Source of the DNA: Rhea pennata
Lineage: Eukaryota > Chordata > Aves > Rheiformes > Rheidae
Assembly: GCF_028389875.1 (NCBI RefSeq)
Contig: NW_026907698.1
Coordinates: 434,001-498,000 of the forward strand
Direction of reading: 5' to 3'
Length of the DNA: 64,000 nt
The position numbers and the translations under genes were made by a program. Shown here in pieces: positions 25,640 to 39,339 of the stretch (its first letter is position 1; each line of letters begins with the position of its first letter). The notes under the pieces were generated by a model. The model was not told the DNA's origin. It did not search any database and worked only from the letters and a program-made list of their open reading frames with translations.

Positions 25640-25984
25640 GGAAAGGAGTGTGATTCAGGTCCCTCTCATGCACTCCACAAACTCACCGGACATGGGATTC
25701 CCCTTGCCCAAGTTGTAGTATGCACTAAAATGTCTGTCTGCATGGGATGGAGGGTCCTGGACAGGCAGGAGGAATGAGCTGCCAGGAGTCTCATGAAACT
25801 CAGCAAATATAAATACCAGGTTCTTGCACTTGGGACAGACCAAGACATTGCAAAGATACAGGCCGGGGAGTAGGCTGTCATGGAGCAGCTCTGCTGAAAA
25901 GGACCTGCGGGTCCCAGTGGGCAGAAGGTAAAGTATGAGACAATCATGTGCCCAGGTAGAAGGAAGGCTACAAGGTAGCAAGGT
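25640..25984 (+). mobile_element. Probable CR1 remnant outside the duplication arm
   Basis: The stretch 25780-25930 resembles the CR1 region just after the catalytic motif (cysteine-poor, KYQVLALGTDQ-like in one frame). It does not match the corresponding flank of the other arm, so the arm boundary lies near 25985. Confidence 0.4.
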
Positions 25985-26550
25985 CACAGAGCTAGAGCAC
26001 TGGCTTTGGGAGTGAACAGGCCTTGTTCAGCCTGGAGAAGAGATGCCTCTGGAGGGACCTAATAGCAGCCTGCCAATACCTAAGAGGAGGCCCTGAAGAA
26101 GATGAAGCAAGGCTATTTATCATGGTCCATGCTGCAAGGACAAGAGACAATACCTTCCCATACAAACATCCCACCTGTGTTTATTCTTCCCCGTTGGCCC
26201 TGGTTTTGCTTGCTTTATACCCTCACTTGGTATTTCTGAGATGATTGCCCTGTTAAGTCCTATTTCAGGCAGGAATTCCATTGAACTAGAACCTCCTTTT
26301 ATTACATGTGCTGTCCTGCAATTCTACTTGCGGTTACCCTCTTAGAGGCACCACAAGTCAGCCCGAGCCACCTGAACACACACATTACAAGCTGGTATAC
26401 CCGAGCTTCATTCCGGAGGACATTGAGAAACTTGGGGATTCAGCCAGCAGAAACCTCGTGAAGTTTTACAAGGAGAAGGTGCAAGTCCTGCAGCTGGGAA
26501 GGATAACTCCACGCTTCAGGGCAGGTTGGGACCTTATCATCTGAGAAGTG
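25985..26550 (+). mobile_element. CR1 fragments at the left edge of an inverted duplication arm
   Basis: The segment around 26023-26180 translates to a CR1 reverse-transcriptase tail (FSLEKR-L-RDLIAA-QYL and ARLF). About 26420-26550 shows another CR1 piece (NLVKFYKEK-QVLQLGR). Both have counterparts on the minus strand in the other arm near 36180-36350 and 35800-35930. Confidence 0.7.
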
Positions 26551-29100
26551 TCTCTGAAGAGAAGGGCCTAGGTGTTGTGAGACGCACTGCATGAGCCAGT
26601 GAGGCACATTCATTGCGAGTAAGGGCTGCATGAGGAGGAGTGTAGCCACCCACACAAGGGGAACCACTATTCCCCCTTGACTTAGCCCTGGGTTGATGAT
26701 AGCTGGAGTAGTGTGTCCCAGGGTGAGTCTCCCAGACACTTTTCTTGGTAGCGGGAAGCAGCACAAGAAGGGGAAAAAGTCACAATCTGCAGCTTGGGAG
26801 GATCAAACCAGACATCAAGATGAATCAGTGTCACTCAAAGAGTAGTGCTGTGGTACTACAGGTCACCCAGAGGGAGTCTATGATCAGTCTCTGGCTCTAT
26901 GCTTCAAGGAACAGCCAGTGAGGACAGGGAGACATCAGTAAAGGGAGGAAGATCCTGAGGTGGGAGGAACTTGGGCATCCAGAGTCTGCAGAGTCTTCTC
27001 AGAGTACTTGGATGTCTCAGAGTCCAGCAGCAGGCAAGGGATAGTGCAGGACAGCCTGGTGGAGATAGCTGAGGGTATTGGCATGCTGAAGAGCCTGAAA
27101 GAGCAGAAGTCTTTGCTCTATGGTACTGACACCTACGAGGAGACAGCAGGGCCTCATTGTCCCCTTGGCCACCACACAACCCCAGGAGGTGTCATGTCAT
27201 TTTCATGCACTCAACATTGCATACCCCCACCTGTGCACTGCTCCCCTCAGCAGCCCTGAAGAAAACACAGGGGAAAGGCTCTCCCTTCTCAGGAGCCAGC
27301 TGTCCATACTCAGCCATTTTGCTTGATAAAACACAGCAAGGGTAGACGCAGCATCGGAGTCACCTGCACATCGCCTTTGCCTACGTGCAGTCACTGCCTC
27401 CAGCTTTCTGCTCTAATCAGCCCCCAAGGAGTCTGTGTTGCTAATGGCCCTCAGTGGGACCCGTTAATGCTCTGCGTAACTTTGGGCTCTGCTTCTGACT
27501 TTGGCTTCTTGGATGTTTTGTTCAGTGTCCTCGCAGCAGCTGAGGTTGGTGGAGTCAGCACCAAATACACCATGGGGTTCATTAAAATGTAAAAAGTCCT
27601 GATGAACTTTGTCTTTCCCGATAATTTTCTTCAGGTCTTGTAGGCCTGATTGCAGAGGTTTCAGGAGGGTAGCTCAAAGATGGAGACTTTAATAACATGA
27701 CAGTATTTCTGCTGTTAAAATTTTGTTATTTTATTTTCCACTTACAGAGTAAGTGACAGGAATATTCTCCAGCTGATATTGATCCACAATGTCCCCTAAT
27801 GAAGCAGGACACGTAGGGAAAGCAGTGTCTTAGACGTTGTTCAGCCTTCCTCTCCATCTCCCCAACCCTGCCATTGCCCTCCTAGTCACCTGGGACTTCC
27901 ATCACGCTTGTTAAAGCTAAACTGCTTCCACTGAAGTTTGCAGCTGTATTGTACATCTCATATGCCACAATTCCCATCTATTTTCCTTAGACAAATAGCT
28001 GCAAATAGACACAGAGGTCGACATGGATCATTGTGATTTTTTAATTGCAAACAAAGAATAAAGCATGATAGAGTTACATAAAAATAATCACGCTCCTCAA
28101 TAGTATGCTCAGTCCGAGCTGCCTTCACTGAGGTCCACTTCCCACAAGGTCCAGCCGTACTAGAATCCTTTTGTGAAGACAGGAAATGGTAGATAGGAAC
28201 ACAATTAAGGAATTGGTAAAGGACAGACTAGTGAAAGATGGTGCAAGCTTGAAACTCCCTGGAGTGCAAATGAGCAGCTCTGTATCTGAATGACCCAAGA
28301 GTAAATGGAGGAGGAAACTTGGAAACAATGGGAAGTTACAACGTCTAGCTAAAGTGCTGCAAAGGTGATGTTAGAAACTGTCCATTTAATCAGGGCATTT
28401 GGAAATAGAAGTGAGAGTCATGCAGCTCCCGGAGGTGGGTGGGGGGTCCAGGGCTGTGCTGTGGGTAGTGCTGCTCTTGGTGAACCCTGATGGGGCTGTG
28501 CTACTGTACCAAAGTTTGTGTTGTGACAATGAAGAGCAAGAAGGTTGCTTGTAAGCACATTCCCAAACTCCAGCAGTGATAAAGATGGGAGCTGGTCACC
28601 TCACAAATGTCTGAATGAGCCAAAATGCAGGTCCTGAGGCATCGCACTTCTTCACAGGCTCTGAACTGGCGCCTGGACAGCAATACTGCAGTGTGTGGGC
28701 ATGTTCTGAGAAGCCCAGGGTCAAAAATGTGGGAGATGCAGGGAACCAGGGCTGTACAGTCCCTCAAGAGAGCCAGGATGCTGGGGGAATCCAAGGTGCC
28801 AGGGAGGAGCTCTGCTCCAAGGTGATACTGAAAAAATCAAAGATCAGCTGCTGTCGGAGAGGAGAAATACTTTTTTCCTAGGCTCAGCCAGAAAGAAAGC
28901 TGGGCAAAATTCATGGAAAATGGGAAAACTTCCCCAGATTTGCTACCTGGCCTCGCCCATGGCTTTGGAGCACAGCAGGCACCAGGGTCCTGAAGAAAAC
29001 CCTCTGGAGGACAGCACTGAAGAACACCTTTGTTCTTTTCTGGTGTATCCCATCGGTCTCAAGCACCTCAGACCCAGCTGAGGACTTCTTTTAAAATTAA
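25985..29100. repeat. Inverted duplication B, left arm
   Basis: Matches the reverse complement of about 33200-36350. Anchors: 25985-26040 with 36300-36350, 26300-26520 with 35800-36060, 27130-27345 with 35000-35220, 28130-28330 with 34050-34200, 28500-28960 with 33330-33800. Identity is clearly below 90 percent by eye, so it is old. Confidence 0.8.
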
Positions 29101-31200
29101 ATAGCCTACTTTGGTGCCTCATGGAAGAAGGCTTTGTCCTGCTCCATATTGTCCTACATCCTGCTTCTACCCACAGCAGAAACACATGACTTTGATCCTG
29201 TCCTTGAAAAATGCCAAACCCCAAAGCAACCCCCAAGCCCCAGGAAACTGCACAGGTCTCCCCAGCGCACACACTTGTCAGTGCAGGGCCACAGAAGTGA
29301 CCTCTCCAGTGCCCCATCTGAGAGGTTTCAGAGCTGTTGGCATCGCCTGGAGACATTCCTGAAGGATTTAACAGATTTTTTTGAAACATACCTGGGATGA
29401 GGAGGGGTGACTGCTCTGTAGGACATGAGGGGAAATGTCTCAGCTCTCTCCCTGGCTGTGCCATCTCCATGGCAGTGATCGATTAAGGCCCCTGATGACA
29501 CAAGCTGGGTCAGAGTGGGATGTGCTGCATTGCAGGCAGGTCTCCCGAGGGATATGGCAGAGCCCTCACTTCCCTGCGAGTCCTGGGAGCGGGTGGGCAC
29601 TGCTCATGTGCTCCCCACTGCTGCCCTTTGGAGTTGGCCCAGGGTGAGGAGTGGGGACAGGAGGCGGCGGAGCCACATCGGGTCTCTCGTTGACAGGCAG
29701 AGGAGTTTGGAGTGATGAGGAGGGAAGGGCATCCTTTCTCCCTGGCTGAGGGCAAGGGGGCAAATGAGATAACGGTTCTCAGACCCTCAGCCCAGACCTC
29801 GGTTCCTTGTTCCCAGCATTCCTGCGGCACTCCACCAAGGCTAAGAGCTTCGGGAACTCCTTCCTCACTTGTCATGTGGAGACTAAGATGTAAAAACGGC
29901 TGTGGGTCCTGGGCCGTGGAGTGGCTTGACAGGGTGGGGGCTGCCACAGGAGCCCTGCCTGAGGGTCCCATTTGGTGCAGGGGCCAATGTGGCCACCCAG
30001 ACTCCTGCGTCCTGTGGCTGGGGTTGCCCTGAGCCCCAATACTCCTGTGGGACCAGCTCCATCCCCCTGTGGAGGGTGAGGGGCAATCCATGCCCAAGTT
30101 TCCCTGGGAGTGTGTCTCCCGTTGGGATCTGGCTCTGGCAGGAAAGGGGTCTTGTGTCCTGCAGCTCCTTCTTTGGCAGTAGCTGATAGGCCAGCAGAAA
30201 GCACACGGCTCCACTCTTGATGATGAGGTCACTTCTGCCTGAGCACCGGATAGGCCAGCTGCAGGAACAAGGCCTGGCAGGTGGTGGTGAGGTCACTTGT
30301 GACTGCTGAACTGATTGGACCGCAGCAGAGGGGACTGTGCCTGCAGAGGGGACTGTGAGGTGATTTGCAGCTGAGCAGCTGATGGGGCAGCAGCAGGTCC
30401 ATGGCTGGACCTGCCTATGTGCTTTGGAGCTCACTTCTGCTGGAGCAGCTGAGAAGTCAGCGTTTGTCTCATGGCTGGGGAAGTTATGGTGAGGTGCCCG
30501 CTGTCTCAGAGGCTTATTGACCAGTGACAGAGACATGTCTATGGTGGTGACTATGAGGTCACCTCCTTCTGGGTCCCTCAGAGCCCAGCAGCAGGCAGGC
30601 AGGCGTGGATGTTGACTGGGAGGTCTCTTTCGTCCAAGTACCTGATAGGCCAGCAGTAGCAAATGGCTGGGGAAGTTATCTTGAGGAAACCCATGACTCA
30701 GAAGGCCCGAGGCCAGCAGCAGGCACCCGCTTGGTGTCTGCACTTATGAGGGCACATGAGGCAACGGTGAAAGACAAGAGCTGGCGTGGTGAGCCCTTGG
30801 GAGAGCACTTGCTCTCTGCTTCCTGGAGGTGGGAAGGGAACAGGCGCAGGGCTGTGCCTGGCTATTCAGAGGCAGTGCCTGTTGCAAGGCCTTGGAGGGC
30901 TGGAAGGGACTAGAAGGGCAGGAGAGTTGGGCTTTGTGTGTTTTGGGGCCCCTGGTGGGTCGCCTGCCTGCTGCCAGGTCTAGTCCTGTCCCTGGTGTGT
31001 CCCTGCTGCAGAGGCGTGTGTTGGCCAGCCATCCCTTGGGGGGCATCAGTGGGGGTTGCAACATGTCACAGTGGCGGTGTTCCCCATGGTGGGTACGGGG
31101 GTGCCCCCAGTGGAGCAGGTCTGTGCATGGAGAGCCCTACCAAGATGAGGAGGAAAGGGCTAGAGATGGGGATTGGTGCTGGGGCGGTGGCAGTGGGCAC
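29100..31200. repeat. Third copy of duplication-A sequence
   Basis: Same orientation as the right arm. 29100-29430 matches the reverse complement of 3000-3420, 29500-29720 matches 8750-8960, 29740-29880 matches 8330-8470 and 9020-9130, 30186-30780 matches 11200-11720, and 30780-31150 matches 12361-12740. The CpG-rich promoter-like core of the other two copies is absent here. Confidence 0.75.
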
Positions 31201-33200
31201 GGGAGGCAGTGTTAGGCGGTATTTGAGAGCACAGCAGCAGATACAGGCCCTTGATGAGCAGGTGAGGAATGGCAGGAAGTGGTCTCAGCACCAAAGCAGG
31301 GCAGAGAAGATGCACAGCAAGGTCAGGAAGCAAGGCCAGAGGAAGGCCAGGAAGAGGACCGTATACCAAGTGGAGGTGCAGCTGCTGAATGCTTCCATCA
31401 TTGGGTGTGCTGAGGTGCAGGCATCAGTACCCTCAGATGTCCTGCAATAATGTCCTCTCTCCCCCTCCCTCCTCTCGGTAGCCATTGCTAGCCTAAGGAT
31501 GGCCTCCAAAGAGACTGCAGAGAGCCCTTAGCTGCACCCAGTTGTGTCCCAGCTGCGAAGCCTGGTAGACTGGCCCAGGAGGCTCTGCCTCTTCTGCTGC
31601 CCCAGGGTGTTATGACTAAGTTGCAGAGTGACAGCATGGTGACATCGGTGCCCCAGGGCAACACCACAGACCCCAGTGCCAGTGGTCTGCTGGCACAGCA
31701 TTAGCAGTCAGCACAAGGCCCCCAGGATGCCAGCCCTCCTACAGCCCACATTTCCAGGATGCCAGGGCAGCTGGGACTCTCCTTGTGTGGCTGCACATCT
31801 CCTGTGTGTAGCCAGGGAAGCCTGCTGGGCTCCTTCCTGTGCGTTCCTGTGCACCAGAGTGCCCCTGTCACTGCGGAACAGGCAGGAGTCTGGCCACATC
31901 CTGGTTTGGCCACATCTCCTGCAGCTCCTCAAGCAGCCAGGCAGATGATCAGAGCTAGGTACAGTGCCAGCAGCCTGGCAGTGGGGACCTCCTGGCAGAG
32001 ATGATGGTGTTGGAGGTGAGGGGCAAGGTAAGTTCCTCTAGGCACCAGATCATGGCCCCAGGTGCCATGGGTGCAGATTCCTCTGCCTGCCTGCCTTACA
32101 GCAGCAGTGCCAGGCCCCTAGCTGCATATCTTCAGGCCCAGAACAGCAGCTGGTCCAGGAAAACAGTGCTCTGTCTTATAAACATATGTTCACAATGAGG
32201 ACAACCTCTTGAAGGTTGCACAGTGGTTACTGTGTCTGTCAGCACGAACGCCATGCGCTGAGATTGCTGCTGCCAGGCCTCCCAGCTGTTGGCATAGGCC
32301 ATTTGAATCATTGTGCCTAGGACTTTCCAAAACATCGGGACCTAAACCAACTTGACGAAGCACACATGAGGAGGTTCATCTGGTTAATTCATAAAGCCCC
32401 CTGTGAACAACATTCTTCTGTTTTTGCTCCTCTGCCTCCCTTGACAATGTCAGTGAAAGGAAATGGCAGTGAGCAAGGCTCTGGAAGCACAAAGGACCGA
32501 GCACTTTCTGGAGTTGGAGCCCGTAGGAAAGTCTTGATTTTCCAAGCATCGTGAACAGTGCTCGGCATGGTTGGTGTAGACTCCGTTTACTGCAGTCAAC
32601 CGCTCTACTAAATCTAGCACTCAGCCCCCTCACAGCTCAGCAGGAGGTTTCTGAGGCCTTGCACATGCACCACTGTCTTCTTGTGTGCATGCCAGCATGT
32701 TGGGCAGCAGTTGCACAACTCTCCAAGAGCTGGGCATCTTCCTGAGCATGCCTGGTGTCTTTTCAGGAGACTCTACTGCATATGTGCAGGCCCATTTTCT
32801 CATTGTAGCTTTGTCATTGTCAGGGTGCAGCAAGGGCCAGCTGCTGCCTCTGAGACTGGGAGATGGGAGCCAAAGACTATCAGATGCCTGGCATGGCAGG
32901 GATGTCATCAGCTAGGGCTCCACCCCGCAGTACCCACCTGAGGTGAGCGAGGCAGACCCATAGCCCGTAACCAGGTTCAAGTATGCATACATATGTCCCA
33001 GAGTGTTTGTGGTGATGGGACAGGCAGTGAGACACGGCGTACTTTTTGCAGTACCTCACCACCCATCCTGTAGTGCGTGATCACCTCACGCCTCTGCCCA
33101 GCCCAGACTGTGCCCGACATGGATTTTAGCAGCTACCATGCTCTGGGATTTTCCAGGGTCTTGTGGGGACACAGCCTTCCTCTGTTAGGCACTAAAGTAG
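31200..33200. other. Spacer of duplication B, no gene recognised
   Basis: An open frame 30938-31450 (plus) ends in a strongly basic, Gln-rich tail but lacks any recognised domain and begins inside repeat sequence. The rest shows no coding signal. Confidence 0.45.
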
Positions 33201-36200
33201 ACTCTTTAGGTTTGGAAATCCTCAGCAAGGTTTCTGGGTCTGAGGTGCTTAAGACAGAGATGATACACTAGAAAAGAGCAAACATGACTTTAACTCATAT
33301 GATCTGGAGAGCTTTCTTCAGGACCCTGGTACTTACTATGCTCCAAAGCCATGGATGAGGCAAGGTAGCAAATCTGGGGAGATTTTCCTATTTTCTATGA
33401 ATTTTGCCCAATTTTCCTTCTGGTTGAGTCTGGGGAAAGATACTCCTCCTCTCCTGACCACAGCTGAGCTTGTGCTTTTCAACATCGTCTCAGGGCAGTG
33501 ATTCTCCCCTGGATACAGTCCCTGGCACTCTGGATCCCCTGCAACATCCTGGCTCTCTTGAGGGACTGTACGGTCCTGGCTCTCTGCATTGTCCACGTTT
33601 TTTGCCCTGGCTTCTCAGGACATGTCCACATACTGCAGGGCTACTGCCCAGGCTCCAATGCAGAGCCTGTAAGGCAGTAAAATCCCTCAGGACCTGCATT
33701 TTGGCTCATTCAGAAATTTGTGAGGTGATCAGCTCCCAGCTTTGCAGCTGCTGGAGTTTGGGGATGTCTCTACCACCAACCTTCCTACTCCTCCTTGTCT
33801 CAGCATAGCCTTTTGTAGAGCAGCACAGCCCCATCAGGGATCCCCAAGAGCAGTACAGCCCCCAGCATGGCCCAGGACCCTCCAGAGCTGCGTGGCTCTC
33901 CTGTTTCCACATGCCCTAATTAAATAGACAATTTCTAACATCACCTTTACAGCATGCTGGCTGGACGTTATAACTTTCGATTGTTTCCAGTTTTCCCCCT
34001 CCCCTTACTCTTGATTCATTCAGATACAGAGCTGCTGATTTGCACTCCAGGGAGTTTCAAGCTTGCTCCATCTTTCACTAATCCATGCCCTTAGCCAAAT
34101 CCTTAATTGTGTTTCTGTCTACCGTTGTCTATCTTTACAAAAGGTTTCTAGTAAGACTGTCCCTTGTGGAAAGTGGACCTCAGTGAAGGCAGCTCAGACT
34201 GAGCATACTGCTGAGCAGTGTAATTATTTTTTATGAAACTCTATCATGCTTTTTTCTTAATTTGTTTGCAATTATATAAAAAGTATGTCTATTTGCAGTT
34301 GGTGGGAACTGGTGGGAACTGAGCATGTGACCTGTAACATTCAGTTGCAGACTTCAGTGGGAACGGTTTAGCTTTAAGAAGAATGAGGTAAGACCTTGGT
34401 GGTTGATGAGAGCAGTGGCAGGATTGGGGAGATGGACTGGAAGACAGTCTGAACAAAGCCTGACCTGTGGGACACTGCTTTTCCTACGTGTCTCAGCTTC
34501 ATCTGGGGACACTGTGCATTAATCTCAGCTGGAGAATATTGCTGCCACTTATTCTGCAAGTGGGAAAACATGATGATAAATTCTTATTATTATAATATAT
34601 AATTATAGCATAAAATGCATAATAATAATAATTTTAAAAGCAGAAATACTGTCATATTATTAAAGTCTCCATCTTTCAGTTACACTCCTGAAGCCTCTAC
34701 AATTAGCCATACAAGACTTGACAAAAATTATCAGGAGAGACGAGGTTCCTCGGGGCTTTTTACATTTCAATAAGCCGCACGGTGTACTTGGTGCTGAGTC
34801 CACCAACCTCGGCTGCTGAGAGGAGACTGAACAAAACATTCAAGAAGTCAAAGTCAGAAGCAGAGCCCTAAGTTGCACAAAACATTAATGGGTCCCACCG
34901 AGGGCCGTTAGCAGCACAGACCCCCTGGGGGTGGATTAGTGCAGAAGGCTGGAGGCAGTGATTGTAGGTAGGTGAAGGCAAAGTCAAGGTGACGCTGATG
35001 CTGAGTCAACCTTTGATGTGTTTTGTCAAGCAAAATGGCCGATCGCAGACAGCCAGCTCCTGAGAAGGGAGATCCTTTCCCCCATGAGATGCTCAGGGCT
35101 GCTCTTGGTGACAGTGTGCAGGTGGGAGTGTACAATGCCGAGTGCAGGACGACACCTCCTGGGGTTCCCTGATTGGCAAGGGGACAATGAGGCACTGGTG
35201 TCTCCTGGTAGGCCTCAGTGAGAGACAACTGCCCCTGTTTTTCAGGCCCTTCAGCCTTGCCAATGCCCTCAGTTGTCTCTACCACAGACTGTCCTACACT
35301 ATCCCCTGCCTACTGCTGGGTGCCCGTGGACTGTAGCTACCCAAGCGGTTTCCTCACTTTGCTCTCACCTCAGGATCTCCCTCTCTTTACTGATGTCTCC
35401 CTGTCCTCACTGGCTGTTCCTTGAAACACAGGGCCAGGGGCTGATCACAGACTCCCTCTGGGTAACCTGTAGTACCACAGCACTACTCATCAAGTGACGT
35501 TGATTCATTTTGACACCTGTTTTGAACCTCCCAAGCTGCAGATTGACTCTCCCCTTCTTGTGCTGCTTGTCACTACCAAGAAGACTGCCTGAGAGCCCCA
35601 CACAGGTACACACTACTCCATCCGTGGCCATCCCAGGGCTAAGTTGAGGGAGGAAGTGACTCCCCTTGTGTGAGTGGCCACATTCCTCCTGATGTAGCCC
35701 ATAGCCATTTGGCCTTACTCACAATGAGTGTGCCCCACTGGCTCATAGAGCACTTCTCACGATATCAAAGCCCTTCTCCTCAGGGACCCTTCTCAACCAG
35801 TAAGGTCCCAACCGAACTTGATGCATGGAGTTATCTTTCCCAGGTGCAGGATTCCTCCCTTCTCCTTGTTAAAATTCAAGAGGTTTCTGCTGGCTGAATC
35901 CCCAAGTTTCTCAAAGTCCTCCAGACTGAAGTTCCCTTATGGCATTCGTTAATGTGTGTTTACAGATGGTTTGCTTTGACTTTTGGTGCCTCTAAGAAGA
36001 GAACAGCAAGTGGAATAGCATAACACCATAAGTAATTAAAGGAGGTTCTAGCTTAATGGAATTCCTGCCTGAAATAGGATTTACCAGGGCAATCATCTCA
36101 GAAATACCAAGTGAGGATATAAAGCAAGCAAAACCAGGGCCAATAGGCAAAAGAATAAATGTGGACAGGATGTTTATATAGGAAGGTATTGTCTCTTGTC

Positions 36201-36350
36201 CTCCTGGCATGGACCATGACAAAGAGCCCAACTTCATCCTCTTGAGGGCCTCCTCATAGGTGTTGGAAGGCTGCCATTAGGTCTCTCCAAAGCCATCTCT
36301 TCTCCATGCTGAACAAGGCCTGTTCACTCATAGAGCTAGTGCTCCAACTC
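33200..36350. repeat. Inverted duplication B, right arm
   Basis: Reverse-complement partner of 25985-29100, separated from it by about 4.1 kb that contains the third duplication-A copy. Short ORFs on both arms are mirror images but lack any recognised domain. An AT-rich run lies at 34580-34640. Confidence 0.8.
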
Positions 36351-37290
36351 TGTGACCATCTTGGGGGCCCTCTGCTGAACTTGCTCCCATTTATCAACAT
36401 CTTTCTTGTTCGGGGGAGCCCCGAACTGGATGCAATAGTGTACCTTTGGTCTAAGGAGTGGGCAGTAGGTGAGTGATCACTTCCATCATTCTTCTAGTTC
36501 GTCTCTTATTCACATAGCCTAGCCTGCTGTTGGCCTTCTGTGCTGCTTGAGCACACAGATGTCTCATATTTTATTTTCTGCACACCAAGATCCTCAGATC
36601 CTTTTCAGCAAAGCTACTCCATGGCAACCCAGTTCCGGGCCTGTATCATTGCAGTATGATATTCTGTTCCAGGTGCAGGAACCTGGCATTTCTCTGTGCT
36701 GCGTTTCATAACATTCCTTATACAGGAGCCCATTACTCCTGCCTGTCCAGAGCCCTCTCAATGGCAGCCCTCAAGCATAAAATGGGTGCCCCTCACCCAC
36801 TCTGGAATCATCTACAAACATAACGAATGTTACCTCTGCCAGGCCATTCATCAAAGTGTTAAACAGGACAGGTCCCAGGAGAGAGCCTGTGGTGCTCCAT
36901 TTCTCTTCTGGCCTCCTGGAAGAGGACTACCCTATTCACCACAACCCTTTGAGCTCAATCATCCAACCAGTTTTTAACTTTCTGGGTGTCTACCCACGTA
37001 GTTTTTAATGTCCAAGCTTCATGGACCTAGACACGCGATCATAGAGGACTCGCTCCATGACACACTCCCAATCCAAGCAAAACTGAACAGCCTGTAGTTC
37101 TGCAGGTTGTGCTTTTCATCTTTTTTTGAAGTTAAATGCAACATTTCCCTTTCCTCTGTCACTGGAACCTCTCCCAGTCTCCACAGCCTTCCAAAGACAA
37201 TGCGGAGTGACCTTCTGAGACAGTGACCAGCTCTCAGAATCCTTGGCTGAGCCCATGCAACCCCATACATTTGCATGGGTTGAGTTCTCC
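36140..37290 (-). mobile_element. Old, degenerate CR1 fragment downstream of the lipoxygenase pseudogene
   Basis: On the minus strand this region shows broken reverse-transcriptase and C-terminal CR1 segments, for example the part near 36590-36680 that corresponds to ADQL-SFAEKDL-type sequence before a primer-like block. No frame exceeds 90 codons. It occupies the place where the 3' half of the lipoxygenase gene should be. Confidence 0.6.
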
Positions 37291-38029
37291 CAAGTAAATT
37301 CCAATTCAGTGTGCATGCCCTGCTGATTGTCTTTTACCTTGGAAGCCCTGACTTTAGGGGAGTGGCATTTGCGTTGAGTTCTGCGGAGCTATCTGCACCT
37401 GCTGTTACTAAAGCAACAGCAGTTCATCTACATGCCCTTGGCATCCTTGGCAGGTGTCAATAATCCTAGAGGCACTTTGACTTTCCTAACTGCTTCTCAA
37501 CATTCCTTGACAATATCACCTTGTCGATGCTGCCACCATGGTTGATGAGGACATCACGGGCCAGCGTGTTGATGTGCAGCATGAAGCAGAAGTGCGGGAT
37601 CAGGAGCTGGACAGAGGGGCAGGGACAGCCTGGATGAGGACACCCAATGCCCAGCGGGCATGAAATGGGAGGGCAAAATTTTGTGGGGGGTGGGGGGAGG
37701 ACCCTAGGGATCGCAAGGTCCTGCACCGGTAGGATGGGGAGTGAAGGTCAATGGCGCTGTGTTGAGTACCCATCCAGATGTCCCGGCGTGTTCATGGTGC
37801 AAGGTGGAGGGGGGGGCTCACCTTGAAGATGGGGTGGCAGGAAGCCGGGTGGCAATGGCAAAGACCTCACCGAAGAGGTGGGTGCACAGCAGGTGTGTGA
37901 GGATCTGGTGGACATAGAAGTTGGCATTGCACACCCAGGTCTTCGCCAATCCCACTTGGAATTGCTCGGCAAGAAGATGGGGCTGGTGGGGGCAGGCTGC
38001 TGGTTGAAATGTGAGGAAGAAACCTGAAT

Positions 38030-38450
38030 GTGGGACAGGGACATTGTCCTCTGGGGATGTGGGATGGGGACATCCTCCACCACCAAGGTGGGATGGAGAC
38101 GTCCTCCTTTGGGAACGTGGGATGGGGACGTCCTCCTCTGGGGATGTGGGATGGGGATGTCCTCCTCCACCAAGGTGGGATGGGGACGTCCTCTTTCACC
38201 AAGGTGGGATAGGGACATCCTCCTTCAGGGTCGTGAGATGGGGATGTCCTCCACCACCAAGGTGGGATGGGGACGTCCTCCACCAGTGACGTGGGATGGA
38301 GATGTCATCCTCCATCAATGTGGGACAGGGACCTCCTCCTCCAGCAACGTGGGATGGAGAAGTCCACTTCTATCAATGTGGGTTGGGGACATCCTCCTCC
38401 ACCAAGGTGGGATGGAGACATCGTCTTCCTCCACCGATGTGGGATGGCGA
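38030..38450. repeat. Approximately 35-bp minisatellite in the lipoxygenase pseudogene intron
   Basis: About a dozen copies of a unit with core GTGGGATGGGGACGTCCTCC, often followed by TCCACCAAG. It fills the intron between pseudogene exons 6 and 7. The long plus-strand ORFs here are by-products of the repeat. Confidence 0.85.
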
Positions 38451-38929
38451 TATCCCTATCTGGATGGCGATGGGGTGCAGGAGACCGTCAGCATCCTGGT
38501 GCAGGAGGCAGAGCAGTACCGCCACATACTGCTGCTGCTTGTGGATGGTGCCCGCCAGGAGGCTCTCCAGGATCTCATAGTCCACGACGAAGACACGACC
38601 TGCCTGCAGCTCCTCCTCCAGCATGGTGCCAGCCCCCAGGGAGTTGGCCACAATTGCCGGTGTCATTGGGAATTTCTCCAGCAGCTCTGTGCACTTCTGG
38701 ATGACGATGGGGTTGTTGCCATTGAGGTACTGGTAGCCGAAGAAGGTGTCCTTCCGCCAGTGCCTGGCCACATACTCAGGGACTGGGGGACAGGAGGGCA
38801 TCAAGTGTTGTCCCTGCCATCCCCGGGAGATGTTGTGGGGACCTGATGCCTCCCGCTCCTTGAAGGTGGAGGGCAATGAGCAGAAAAATGGGGAAAAGCA
38901 TCTTGGGAAAAGCCTCGGTGCTGGAAGGT

Positions 38930-39339
38930 GGTGGGCATCTGCTGGGAGGAGGTGTGGGACACCAGGACGGTGCTGGAACATAGTGGACATCTCCCAAGAG
39001 GAGATGTGGGACACCAAGTTGGTGCTGGGTCATGGTGGGCATCTCCCAGGAAGAGGTGTAGGATGCTGGACAGTGCTGGGACATAGCGGGTATCTCTTGG
39101 GTGGAGATGTGGGACAATGAGATGGTGCTAGGAGGTCATGGACATCTCCTAGTAGGAGATGTGGGACAACAGGATGGTGCTAGGACGTGGCGGACATCTC
39201 CTAGGAGGAAACATGGGACACTGGGATGGTGTTGGGCATCTCCTGGGGGCAGGTACGGGATGCTAGGACAATGCTGGGGTGTGGTGAGCATCTCCCAGTG
39301 GAGCTACGGGACAGCAGGACAATGCTGAGATGTGGTGGG
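38930..39339. repeat. Approximately 55-60-bp minisatellite in the lipoxygenase pseudogene intron
   Basis: Several diverged copies of a unit with core GGACATCTCCTAGGAGGA and ATGTGGGACAC-AGGATGGTGCT lie here. One more part-copy lies at 40073-40110, beyond the LTR, so the LTR split the array. Confidence 0.8.

Noticed and set aside
30938-31450. 170-codon open frame with a basic tail as a DNA- or RNA-binding protein
   Set aside because: Begins inside duplicated repeat DNA, low-complexity composition, no homologous frame in the other repeat copies.
38028-38846. 272-codon plus-strand open frame
   Set aside because: First half is a minisatellite and second half is the antisense of lipoxygenase exon 6.
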